Source: Agarilytica rhodophyticola
GTDB lineage: Bacteria; Pseudomonadota; Gammaproteobacteria; Pseudomonadales; Cellvibrionaceae
DNA length: 64,000 nt
Direction: 5' to 3'
Assembly (NCBI RefSeq): GCF_002157225.2
Contig: NZ_CP020038.1
Span: forward strand, 1,139,001-1,203,000
Made by a program: the position numbers and the translations under genes. The notes under the pieces were generated by a model that saw nothing but the letters and a program-made list of their open reading frames with translations, ran no database searches and was not told the origin of the DNA. Each line of letters begins with the position of its first letter. The stretch's first letter is position 1. Positions 1 through 7,991 of the stretch are shown piece after piece.

Positions 1-1113
1 ACCTAAGTCAAACTCAGATAAATCTAATGCAGGCTTCTTCAATTCAATAAGAGATAAGTGTTGTTTATCACGTGCCACTACTAATGATGCGTTACTTATG
101 TCACCGCTGAAACTGGCTAAACCATCCGGACTTGATTTTATTTGCTTAATGAGCTGACTTTTTTGATCCAGTAAGCTGACCGTAACGTTTTTTAATGCTT
201 CTCCCTTTGTAAGAGAAGAAATATAAATATCTAGCTGATTCTCATAAACTCGAGCGTGCATACCAATATCGGTTACTGAAAACCAAACAATTTGTTTTTT
301 CTCATATTGCCCCGCAGGTCGCATAACCGCGAGATAAACGCCGACCTCGCTAAGCTCTTTGTGATCTTGGATGTTAATACGCCGAGTAACACGAGTATTC
401 TTAGGCACATCTAAAGTGTAGCGACCGCTATATGTTAGCTTTCCTTGCTTTGTTAAGTTATCGACGTAGTAATAGTAATTGTCTGAACGCATTGAACTAA
501 TAAAACTACTAAGTTCATCTTCTTTAATTTTAAAAAAGTCAATATCGACCTCATTGATATTCACGGCAACAACGGGTAAGCCAGAACCCATTCCTTGCGT
601 TAAAAATGCACCACTGGTATCAAAATTGACGGACGGCCTTAGGTTTCTAGTACTAATGGTTTCAGTTTTTGAGGCTTGCAGTTCCTGGCCTCTTGCCGCT
701 TTTAGGCCCTGATATATGGTAATTTCATATGTCGTGTTAGGTTCCGTATGGCTAAACCATACTATTTTCCCTGATTCTGATAGCTCCCAGCCACCGTCTA
801 CTATACCGTCTGATGTATCGCTGACATTGAAATATGATTGAAAGTCCAGTGATAGATCTAGCGGCTTAGATAGGGTAACAGCGATTGCATTTTTACCATC
901 CTTGGTTCGTTCTGAGATATCGAGTATTGATAATATACTAGTGTCATCACTATCCCTGTTATCTTGGACTGATGGAGTTTTATTGTTACTCTCTTCAGGA
1001 GTAGATTGTTTAATCGTATCATTCTTAGCCGAATCGACGTTCTCTTGAGAGCATCCTACCAATGCTATGCAGCATGTAATAATAAAAGTACCGGCCCACC
1101 GCACGATATTCAT
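1..1113 (-). CDS. alpha-2-macroglobulin family lipoprotein (YfhM-like), 3' end outside window
   Basis: This is the N-terminal 371 residues of a bacterial alpha-2-macroglobulin; the reading frame runs open to the left edge of the window. The start at 1113 gives a signal peptide ending in the lipobox LVGC (Cys21), so the protein should be a lipid-anchored envelope protein. Short blocks match E. coli YfhM by memory, in the same order: LDLSE, DGGWELS, RPSVNFD, GLPVVAVN, GVYLAVM and finally LDLSEFDL. The family is thought to trap foreign proteases in the periplasm, often together with the murein synthase PbpC. The thioester region (CxEQ) would lie in the missing part and cannot be checked. The segment after the lipobox is rich in Ser, Asn and Asp and looks like a flexible linker. 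Family assignment is firm; presence of a thioester is unknown. Confidence 0.88.
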   Translation of the reverse strand, partial: MNIVRWAGTFIITCCIALVGCSQENVDSAKNDTIKQSTPEESNNKTPSVQDNRDSDDTSILSILDISERTKDGKNAIAVTLSKPLDLSLDFQSYFNVSDTSDGIVDGGWELSESGKIVWFSHTEPNTTYEITIYQGLKAARGQELQASKTETISTRNLRPSVNFDTSGAFLTQGMGSGLPVVAVNINEVDIDFFKIKEDELSSFISSMRSDNYYYYVDNLTKQGKLTYSGRYTLDVPKNTRVTRRINIQDHKELSEVGVYLAVMRPAGQYEKKQIVWFSVTDIGMHARVYENQLDIYISSLTKGEALKNVTVSLLDQKSQLIKQIKSSPDGLASFSGDISNASLVVARDKQHLSLIELKKPALDLSEFDLG

Positions 1114-1394
1114 CGTTTCTTTCACCCTATAAGTTGATTTAGTTGCAATGATAATTACCAAATGTGGCAATGAAAAGGCAAAAATGGGAACAAACGTGGT
1201 TGGCATTTCAACTAACGTAAGCAGTTTTGGTTCGTGATATAGAGTGGATAGTAAAAATGGCTTATTATCGGATGAATTTATTTACATTTTAGGTATGAGA
1301 TCTGCTAAGGCAGAAATAAACTTGTTAAGGAATAGCCGTCTATATTATGAGGCTTAAGTAAGATTGCAAGTGAGTTTATGAGGATGATAGATAA

Positions 1395-1796
1395 TCATAT
1401 GTGCATGATCGACACTATGGTATCAGAAACTTTTTTTGCATTGTGAAAAAGCATACCTAGTTTTATATCATTAGTCGCTTCGATAGCAAGTACATGATGT
1501 TTTCCTACTTTTATAAACAGCAATGTACTATCGCTACCATTGAGTAATACTTGGTTCAATTTGCCTTTTGCTAGTTCTTTAATAAAAGTATCACCCAAGC
1601 TGAGAAGGCTAGCACTTATTGCACCGAAGCGTTCGGCTTTTATCCCCTCTCGCAAACTTGACGAAACTACAATACCATCTGAAGAAATAAGTGCTACGCT
1701 AACTACGTTTTTGTCATCAGATTTCATTTTCACTAGTAGCGCATTGACTTTATCCTTAAAGGAAGCATTATTATTAATTTGTGATATATTCGCCAT
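1395..1796 (-). CDS. Roadblock/LC7-like protein (second copy, last gene of GTPase operon)
   Basis: A 133-residue protein with the length and layout of a Roadblock/LC7 (MglB-type) domain. It has an N-terminal helix, a strand containing VSVALISSDGIVVSS, a long helix around residues 55-75, strands with LFIKVGKHHVLAIEA, and a final helix. In this family such proteins bind Ras-like GTPases and can act as GTPase-activating partners or scaffolds. It is the last gene of a five-gene minus-strand operon, 15 bases after the preceding Roadblock-like gene and downstream of a small GTPase, which supports that role. It has no signal peptide or membrane segment, so it should be cytoplasmic. Assignment rests on fold-like patterns rather than an exact motif, because Roadblock domains have none. 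Confidence 0.7.
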   Translation of the reverse strand: MANISQINNNASFKDKVNALLVKMKSDDKNVVSVALISSDGIVVSSSLREGIKAERFGAISASLLSLGDTFIKELAKGKLNQVLLNGSDSTLLFIKVGKHHVLAIEATNDIKLGMLFHNAKKVSDTIVSIMHI

Positions 1797-1811
1797 GAAT
1801 GTAAATAATTA

Positions 1812-2219
1812 TCAAAGTAATTTTTCGATTGCAGGAAGTGCCGCTCTTGATTTGCTTATAACCATTCCCATATTTGCAGTGCCGCGACAGACAATAGTAA
1901 TTACGTGGTTGGGATTTGTTCTTGAACGTAAAAACATATGCAATAAATTTTTACTGGTAATTAACATATCTTGAAAATAACGTTCATCGTTGCTTTCGTC
2001 GATTCCTCTCGATTTTTTAAACATTCTTTCAATGGACAAAACATTAGAGCCTTGATATAAATCTGCAGTGGCGGCGGCAACTAATTCCAATACTTCTGTA
2101 GGGTGAGAGTCAACGGTTTTTACACCTAATAACATTCCAGTTTCTATATCTGATACACCAGCGGCAAGACACTCTGGTATGTTTGACATGCTTTGTTGTA
2201 ATTGTGCTTCGATAGACAT
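1812..2219 (-). CDS. Roadblock/LC7-like protein (first copy)
   Basis: A 135-residue cytoplasmic protein. The pattern of an N-terminal helix, strand CLAAGVSDIETGMLLGV, central helix ELVAAATADLYQG and late strand HVITIVCRGTANMGMVI fits a Roadblock/LC7 domain. The middle carries an insert rich in charged residues (about 66-80, SRGIDESNDER). A GGAGA ribosome binding site lies six bases before the ATG. It is paired with a second Roadblock-like gene just downstream, so the two products may form a heterodimer, as known for Roadblock proteins. It follows the ABC-phosphatase fusion gene by 40 bases. The two copies differ strongly in sequence, so this is not a recent tandem duplication. Confidence 0.68.
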   Translation of the reverse strand: MSIEAQLQQSMSNIPECLAAGVSDIETGMLLGVKTVDSHPTEVLELVAAATADLYQGSNVLSIERMFKKSRGIDESNDERYFQDMLITSKNLLHMFLRSRTNPNHVITIVCRGTANMGMVISKSRAALPAIEKLL

Positions 2220-2259
2220 ATTGTCTCCAATATCGTGTGAAATAGTTTTAAATACTATA

Positions 2260-3564
2260 TTAAGAGCTTATCATATTTTCAATTTTTAGCGAAAAATTAG
2301 TCAAAAAAGATGTTTGAATTTCTGATTGCACCCAGCGTGGTTCAATTTTTCTAACTGCCTCTAAAGCTTCTAAAGCTGTATATCCTTCCCATATTAATTG
2401 GCTGGCAAGCATAGTACCGGTTCTTCCTAAACCTGCATGGCAATGAAATGCTGTTGGTATTTTATTTTTTAACAGTGCTTCTATTTCTTTACAAAAATTT
2501 ATTGCTTCCGGTATTTCTGGACAGTTCATGTCTTCTATAGGAAACCAAATATTTTTAATTCCAAATTCTTTTAATGCAGCACTATCAAATTCTTTTTCTG
2601 TTAACGTCACAAGCATTTTTATGCCTACACGTTTTAACGCTGCTAGATCATAATCCAAATCGTATAATAAACCTGGTTTGGGGGTGCCTGCCAAAAGTCC
2701 AGGTTTAAGCCAAAGAAAATTTCTTGGGCCAAAAGCATCGCTCACACATTCAACTTCCTCGATCTGCTTTGCAGGTGATTCGCTTTTTATTCCAACTTTT
2801 GCTTGGTCTTTTTGCGGTGGGTCTTTCTCCGCAACGGCACACGAACCTGTAGCGACCAAGTCTTTGGCTGGTTGCGATTGTGGTGAATTAAAAAAGTTAT
2901 CAGTATCGGCAAATTCTTGTATAACACCTCCTGCTAATAAAGCAGAGTGTCCTCCTAATTGACGTGCATGCTTTTGATTGTGGGTAACTATCAATATAGC
3001 TCTTTTTTCTGATTCTTGTTTTAAAAATCGGATAATTTTGTCGCAATATTCATCATCTATGTCTGCGGTTGGTTCATCGAGTAGTATCATTTTTGGACTT
3101 GTTGCAGCGACACGAATAATTGCTAGCATACGTTGCATTTTTAGCGGCAGAGATACAACTTCATCATCTAACTTATCACCAAGTTCTTCCATATCTGCAT
3201 TTAATAACAGCCTTTTGGCTAGTTCTCGTTGGCTGGCAATAGTGAGTTGATGCCTTTCAGGGAGTTCACAGACGATATTTTCCAATACAGAAGCTATGAG
3301 TAACTTCGCTTTTTGTGCAACCAACTGAGGCCATTCGGATGTTCCTAAAGGTTGATCTAAATACTCAGCTGTACCCCATGTCCTTAAAGAAGGACTGGCA
3401 TTATTTACACCGCAAAGGCAACGTAATAATGTTGATTTTCCTGAAGCTACTGGGCCAAGAAGAGTTGTAATACCTTTGGGGGGTAAGCTTAAAGAGACAT
3501 CTTGTAAAATTGTTTTTTCATAGAACGATGCGCCAAAATTTTCAAGACGTAGAAGGGTTTCCAT
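2260..3564 (-). CDS. ABC-type ATPase fused to a Cys-based dual-specificity-like phosphatase
   Basis: A 434-residue, two-domain cytoplasmic protein. Residues 1 to about 235 form an ABC ATPase: Walker A GPVASGKST at 37-45, Walker B ILLDEPTAD, and an H-loop VTHNQ. The usual LSGGQ signature is replaced by SLPLKMQ, so ordinary ATP-sandwich dimerisation may be altered. A hydrophilic linker of about 45 residues follows. The C-terminal part, about 285-434, is a protein-tyrosine/dual-specificity phosphatase-like domain with the active-site loop HCHAGLGRTG (Cys375, Arg381) and a candidate general acid in PIEDMNCP. There are no membrane segments and no permease gene nearby. It sits between the GTPase gene (five-base gap) and two Roadblock-like genes. 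Both domain calls are clear; the joint function is unknown to me. Confidence 0.85.
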   Translation of the reverse strand: METLLRLENFGASFYEKTILQDVSLSLPPKGITTLLGPVASGKSTLLRCLCGVNNASPSLRTWGTAEYLDQPLGTSEWPQLVAQKAKLLIASVLENIVCELPERHQLTIASQRELAKRLLLNADMEELGDKLDDEVVSLPLKMQRMLAIIRVAATSPKMILLDEPTADIDDEYCDKIIRFLKQESEKRAILIVTHNQKHARQLGGHSALLAGGVIQEFADTDNFFNSPQSQPAKDLVATGSCAVAEKDPPQKDQAKVGIKSESPAKQIEEVECVSDAFGPRNFLWLKPGLLAGTPKPGLLYDLDYDLAALKRVGIKMLVTLTEKEFDSAALKEFGIKNIWFPIEDMNCPEIPEAINFCKEIEALLKNKIPTAFHCHAGLGRTGTMLASQLIWEGYTALEALEAVRKIEPRWVQSEIQTSFLTNFSLKIENMISS

Positions 3565-3569
3565 TGAGT

Positions 3570-4109
3570 TTAGCCAACTTGCTGTGCGTCAATACAATAA
3601 AGTAATGCTTTTAAAAGAGTAATGACATCATTGAGTTTTCGCGCATCTACTTCAAATACAGCACAGCGCAGTTTTTTTTCAAAGATAATATTTTGATACT
3701 CGTCGATACTTGGCCCTTTGGCGCGAGTCATATGTGTTAGCCCTACAACAATAGGACAATCTGAAGTAAGTTCGGTAAATTTTTCAAGAAAAAATGTAAG
3801 GTCTTCTAGAGGTGATTTTGATGAGTGATCTATTAGAATAACAAGCCCCATGCAGCCATCTGCTAACACCTGCCACATAGACTCAAAACGTTTTTGTCCC
3901 GGTGTTCCGTAAAGATGTAAGGTATCTCCATTTTCTAATTGAACAGAACCGTAATCCATGGCGACTGTTGTATGTTGTTTTTTTAATTTTACATCGTCAC
4001 TGGCACGTTGTTCAGTTGTGACTAAGTCATCGTCACTGAGTTGTGCTATTGCTGTTGTTTTTCCCGCGCCAACGCTACCTGCAAATATAATTTTATATTG
4101 TTCGCTCAT
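3570..4109 (-). CDS. small Ras/MglA-like GTPase
   Basis: A 179-residue P-loop GTPase of the bacterial MglA-like group. The G1 loop is GSVGAGKTT at residues 11-19, the switch II/G3 region reads YGTPGQKRF, and a strand GLVILIDHS follows. The usual G4 motif (N/T-K/x-x-D) is replaced by THMT, lacking the aspartate that normally reads the guanine base, so guanine specificity is not guaranteed. In MglA systems the GTP-bound protein marks a cell pole or recruits machinery, with a Roadblock protein as its GAP. Two Roadblock-like genes in the same operon fit such a pair. Start at 4109 is ten bases after the upstream gene ends. Family call is strong; cellular role is inferred. Confidence 0.85.
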   Translation of the reverse strand: MSEQYKIIFAGSVGAGKTTAIAQLSDDDLVTTEQRASDDVKLKKQHTTVAMDYGSVQLENGDTLHLYGTPGQKRFESMWQVLADGCMGLVILIDHSSKSPLEDLTFFLEKFTELTSDCPIVVGLTHMTRAKGPSIDEYQNIIFEKKLRCAVFEVDARKLNDVITLLKALLYCIDAQQVG

Positions 4110-4119
4110 GATATCTTTT

Positions 4120-5223
4120 TCAACGCTGGGTCACACGTGCTAATGTATTTAAAATATTAGTAATGATTGGTTGCCTCTGAAGCTTCTTAATAGGTAGACT
4201 TGAAGTCTCTTTTGGTTTTGATATAGCGTTATCAAATAAACCCACAGCTAAAGCTGCTGTAAAAAATGTATAAATATGTTCTCTTTCAAGATTTAGTAGT
4301 GCGGATATTTGGTTGATTGATAGTGCTTGCCTAGACCAGTGTGCCGCAATTTGTAGGTCACTGGGACTATACTCAAGGCGGGTAAAGTTAGGCCACTTTT
4401 TCAATCGATATACTTTATTTAATGATGATCCTTCCGGAAGCCTGCCTCTAGAGGTTCGTGCAGCAAGATTCCACATTAGTATTTCAACCGGTAGGGCCCA
4501 TACTTCTTTCATTTGTCGTTGGGAAAAGCTTTTCATCGTTTCAGTTGTGAATTCCACTGTCTCTATTTCACTGGAGTGGACAACTTGCACTAGACCCAAA
4601 TTTCTAAGTTGAGACTTTTTTAAATCAGATAAAATGACTCCGGACTCAGGGAAGAAAATAATTCTTCTATTTTTCCAGCATTTAATTTGTACGGTTAGTT
4701 TTTTACTTCTAGATTCTTCAATAGCATCTTGAAGCTTGCCTAATAAGAAATCCTCGATACGAAAAAAGGATTCCTTGGCTATATGCTTATTATCACTTTG
4801 GGGCGACTGAGAAACATCTTTATGTGTATGTTCAACGTCAACACTTTTTAGTTGGCGTAGAATGCGCCCGCGTTGGAAGGAGGCATCATTCATCGACTGA
4901 TTATCTGTAAGCTCGATAATTAAGTCCCACATGCCATTTATTTTGGGTGGGTAGTCGATGTTTTGTATGCCCTGGTAGTTTTCCATTTTTGGGCCAATAA
5001 AAATAATTGGCGTGTGTGGATATTCCAATAATTTCTTTTTAAGCGCCTTTAATTCCCCATCATCTTTGGCATGGGTTTCAGCAAGTATTATTTCTGCCTT
5101 GGATAGCTCAGTTAGCACGCACTGGCCCTTGTAGTTCATGTTGAACACCAGTTTCATTCGAGCTAGGCTATCTTCCTCCATGCCTAAAGCGCCGACACAG
5201 ATAGGTTTTCTTTTTGCAATCAT
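4120..5223 (-). CDS. hypothetical regulator-like protein, first gene of the GTPase/Roadblock operon
   Basis: A 367-residue soluble protein I cannot name. The N-terminal 120 residues alternate strands and helices like a receiver domain (ICVGALGMEED, AEIILAETHA, TPIIFIGPKM), but the usual acidic phosphorylation site is not evident, so it may be a pseudo-receiver. A charged linker with DNKHIAKES leads to a middle alpha/beta region (KCWKNRRIIFFPESGVILS). The C-terminal 110 residues contain LPEGSSLNKVYRLKKWPNF, then a helical stretch SINQISALLNLEREHIYTFF that looks like a winged helix or other helix-turn-helix fold. It heads the operon with the GTPase, the ABC-phosphatase fusion and the Roadblock proteins. 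An upstream signal adaptor or DNA-binding output is possible; neither is shown. Confidence 0.6.
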   Translation of the reverse strand: MIAKRKPICVGALGMEEDSLARMKLVFNMNYKGQCVLTELSKAEIILAETHAKDDGELKALKKKLLEYPHTPIIFIGPKMENYQGIQNIDYPPKINGMWDLIIELTDNQSMNDASFQRGRILRQLKSVDVEHTHKDVSQSPQSDNKHIAKESFFRIEDFLLGKLQDAIEESRSKKLTVQIKCWKNRRIIFFPESGVILSDLKKSQLRNLGLVQVVHSSEIETVEFTTETMKSFSQRQMKEVWALPVEILMWNLAARTSRGRLPEGSSLNKVYRLKKWPNFTRLEYSPSDLQIAAHWSRQALSINQISALLNLEREHIYTFFTAALAVGLFDNAISKPKETSSLPIKKLQRQPIITNILNTLARVTQR

Positions 5224-5473
5224 AGAGTTCTGCTATGCATTGTTAGCGAGCTTATACCTCAGTCTAGCATAAATTTTTTCGCCTACTTTTTATGTCGTTT
5301 AGGGCGTAATTTACTTTTACTTATTTCGATTTGGTAGGTGTGCTTAAGCACAGTGGAACATCACGAGAGGTACCGCTGGATAGGGAGATCAGTTTTGTGA
5401 GTTCTTTATAGTAGGCCGCATGCTGCAAGGCCAATTACAGGTTTTAATTTTGTAATTAAATGTTAATCAATTA

Positions 5474-5493
5474 AGGGCCTGTGAATAGGCCCT
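5474..5493 (-). terminator. hairpin terminator of the rnf operon
   Basis: Seven-base perfect arms AGGGCCT (5474-5480) and AGGCCCT (5487-5493) with a six-base loop overlap the rnfE stop codon. On the minus strand the hairpin is followed by TAATTGATT, a weak U-tract. Placement at the end of the operon supports a terminator role. Confidence 0.5.
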
Positions 5494-6202
5494 AGGCTAC
5501 CTGACCGGTCGTGCGCACACGTTTGGAACCTTTGACTGGTTTGGCTTTCCTTGCTTCTTCTTGTTTCTTAATTTCGTTATCAACAACATTTTTAATAGCT
5601 ATAAGTAAACCTGCTACTAAAAACGCACCAGGCGGCAGTATTGCTACTAAGAAGCCTTTGTAATTTTCGCCGAATAAAACAATAACCCAGCTTCTCGCGC
5701 TTTCGCCAAATATTAAATGCATATTAGAAAATAGTGTCCCACTACCCAGTACTTCGCGAATAACACCGATGGTCAGTAGAACTAGCGTAAAACCTAGTCC
5801 CATCATGAAACCATCGAGTGCGGATGGAATCACTTTGTTTTTACAGGCGAATGCATCCGCTCTTCCTAGAATTGCGCAGTTGGTAACAATTAACGGAATG
5901 AATATTCCTAAAATTTGATATAGCTCGTAGGTGAACGCCTGCATCAACAGTTCTGTGCAGGTCGTGAATGAGGCAATAATCATCACAAATGCAGGTAACT
6001 TAACGGCGTCACTTACTGAATTTCTCACTAATGAGACCGCAATATTGGAGCCTACAAGTACTAACATGGTCGCCAGTCCAAGACCTAGTGCGTTGACAAC
6101 CGAACCTGTAACCGCCAGTAGAGGACATAAACCTAGCAGCTGGACCAGTGCAGGATTATTTTTCCACAAACCATTAGCTGTAATTTCTTGATATTGGTGC
6201 AT
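5492..6202 (-). CDS. rnfE: electron transport complex protein RnfE/RsxE
   Basis: An integral membrane subunit of the Rnf complex, which couples electron flow between ferredoxin and NAD to ion movement; in E. coli the homologous Rsx complex reduces SoxR. The 236-residue sequence starts with the family block [20 protein letters not shown] and contains [15 protein letters not shown] and the late [11 protein letters not shown]. Six membrane segments are expected, as in E. coli RsxE (231 residues). The C-terminus is basic and slightly longer than usual. It is the last gene of the operon. The nth gene (endonuclease III), which follows rnfE in many gammaproteobacteria, is absent here; a terminator comes instead. 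Confidence 0.95.
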   Translation of the reverse strand: MHQYQEITANGLWKNNPALVQLLGLCPLLAVTGSVVNALGLGLATMLVLVGSNIAVSLVRNSVSDAVKLPAFVMIIASFTTCTELLMQAFTYELYQILGIFIPLIVTNCAILGRADAFACKNKVIPSALDGFMMGLGFTLVLLTIGVIREVLGSGTLFSNMHLIFGESARSWVIVLFGENYKGFLVAILPPGAFLVAGLLIAIKNVVDNEIKKQEEARKAKPVKGSKRVRTTGQVA

Positions 6203-6251
6203 TAGATTTACTCACCGGATCTACTTGTGTATTCTTTTTTGAAAAATGCCC

Positions 6252-6935
6252 TTAATTACTTTCATCGGCATTTACACTCATTGGCAAACCTGTGTTCGCT
6301 TGCTCATCTATATTGCTTTTCGCAAATATTAGGTCTCGATGCTCTTGGAAATATATAAGAGTCTGCTTAATTCTATTGACTACCGCACGTGGCGTAATTG
6401 TCGCGCCGGTAAATTGGTCGAATTCACCACCGTCCTTTTTTACCTTCCATGCCGCAAGCACTGGATCATTGAGGCTTTTGTTATTGAAGCCTAGAATCCA
6501 TTCATCTTTATTGAGATCAATTTTATCACCCAAGCCTGGTGTTTCTTTGTGTGCAAGAGCTCTAGCTCCAGCAATTGTGCCATCGGTATTGATGCCGACA
6601 ATAATTTTGATGGCACCGCTATAGCCATCGGGCGCAGTGCTCGGAATAATTGCTGCGACAGGTTTTCCATCTTTGCGGGCAATATGAATAGCTTCGCCAG
6701 TGGCAATGCCTAGCTGCTGTGCATGTTTAGCTGGAATTGGCCAGGTATCATCCAACATGTCATTATCATGACGTTCTAACGGCACTATTTCTAGCAACGC
6801 TAGTTGAGCCGCGCGCTTTTGCGCTTGGGCAATTTTTGTCTCAGTTGCTTTAAAGGTAGTCGCAAGCACGCCTGCTGTTATCAGTGCAAAGCCGCCAAGT
6901 ATTACGCTATTTTTACTGATCGATTTTCCTAACAC
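6252..6935 (-). CDS. rnfG: electron transport complex protein RnfG/RsxG
   Basis: The periplasmic flavoprotein subunit of Rnf, 227 residues, with one N-terminal membrane anchor (about residues 10-28). The covalent FMN attachment motif is TGATIT at residues 176-181, so Thr179 is the expected flavinylated residue. The conserved ETPGLGDKI segment lies upstream of it. Length is a little above E. coli RsxG because of a polar tail. It lies 13 bases after rnfD and 49 bases before rnfE. Flavinylation would need the ApbE flavin transferase, which is not in this window. Confidence 0.95.
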   Translation of the reverse strand: MLGKSISKNSVILGGFALITAGVLATTFKATETKIAQAQKRAAQLALLEIVPLERHDNDMLDDTWPIPAKHAQQLGIATGEAIHIARKDGKPVAAIIPSTAPDGYSGAIKIIVGINTDGTIAGARALAHKETPGLGDKIDLNKDEWILGFNNKSLNDPVLAAWKVKKDGGEFDQFTGATITPRAVVNRIKQTLIYFQEHRDLIFAKSNIDEQANTGLPMSVNADESN

Positions 6936-6948
6936 GCCAATTTATCCC

Positions 6949-7989
6949 CTATTTATGACCATAACTGCGAGGTATGGTGTAGTAATCAATAAATGGAGCT
7001 GCAAAATTCATCAGCAATACTGCAAAAGCAACCGCGTCAGGATAATTACCCTCGACTCTTATTGTAAATATCAATACGCCGATGCAGGCGCCGTAAATAA
7101 GGCGTCCTTTATTACTGACGGCAGATGATACGGGATCGGTAATAATAAAGAAGGCGCCTAACATCGTGCCTCCAGATAACAGATGCAGTAGGGGTGAGCC
7201 CTTACTTGCAGAGCTGCCGCCATCGTAAAATACAGCGGCCAATATCGCCAATGAAATGAGCATGCTGACAGGTGCGTGCCAGGTGAAAACTTTATTGTAT
7301 AGAAGGTAAATGCCACCAAGCAGAAACCCGATATTAACCCATTCCCATCCGTATCCTGCCCACATTGCTTTGCTTAATGTGGGTTCTTGCTGGTAAAGAT
7401 CTACTAATAATTGGGCGTTATTTTGTTTTACTATTTCTAGAGGGGTTGCGCCAGTGTAGCCGTCGATAGCATTTAAAGATGTTTGGCCGAAAACTTGTTG
7501 CAGCCCCGTACCGATAGATACAGCGTTATCGAATATGCCTCCTGCAGATAGCCATTGAGTCATTTCCAGAGGAAAAGATATGATCAGTACCACATAGGCT
7601 ACCATCGCCGGGTTGAATGGGTTATAGCCCAAACCACCATAGAGCTGTTTGGCAACAACTATAGCAAAAAAGCAGCCTACCGCTACCATCCACCATGCTG
7701 CGTATGGGGGAATGGCTATCGCCAATAGCACAGCGGTTACCGCCGCACTGTAATCCTTAAGGTAGAAGCCAATATTACGCCCGCGCAACTTCAGTATGAG
7801 AGCTTCAAAACCGAGGCAAAATATTAGGCTCAGCAGAATATTACTCAATGTCCCGAAACCGAAAAAAACGGTGAGAGCGATGACGCCCGGCAAGCAGGCA
7901 ATGATCACGGTTTTCATGACATTGCCAGTATTACTTCTGATATTGCTGTTTACGTGAGCATGTGGCGATGAGGCTTTCAAAAATGCCAT
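6949..7989 (-). CDS. rnfD: electron transport complex protein RnfD/RsxD
   Basis: A polytopic membrane subunit of 346 residues carrying covalent FMN. The flavinylation motif TGATPL sits at residues 179-184 (expected site Thr182), in the loop following GIFDNAVS. The conserved block YNPFNPAMV is at about 122-130 and a late DPVSSAVS block precedes the last membrane helices. It starts two bases after rnfC ends, so translation is probably coupled. Length agrees with E. coli RsxD (352 residues). Confidence 0.95.
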   Translation of the reverse strand: MAFLKASSPHAHVNSNIRSNTGNVMKTVIIACLPGVIALTVFFGFGTLSNILLSLIFCLGFEALILKLRGRNIGFYLKDYSAAVTAVLLAIAIPPYAAWWMVAVGCFFAIVVAKQLYGGLGYNPFNPAMVAYVVLIISFPLEMTQWLSAGGIFDNAVSIGTGLQQVFGQTSLNAIDGYTGATPLEIVKQNNAQLLVDLYQQEPTLSKAMWAGYGWEWVNIGFLLGGIYLLYNKVFTWHAPVSMLISLAILAAVFYDGGSSASKGSPLLHLLSGGTMLGAFFIITDPVSSAVSNKGRLIYGACIGVLIFTIRVEGNYPDAVAFAVLLMNFAAPFIDYYTIPRSYGHK

Positions 7990-7991
7990 AG

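Noticed and set aside
2260-3564. Phosphate or other uptake ABC transporter
   Set aside because: No permease or binding-protein gene in the operon, the signature motif is degenerate, and the protein is fused to a phosphatase.
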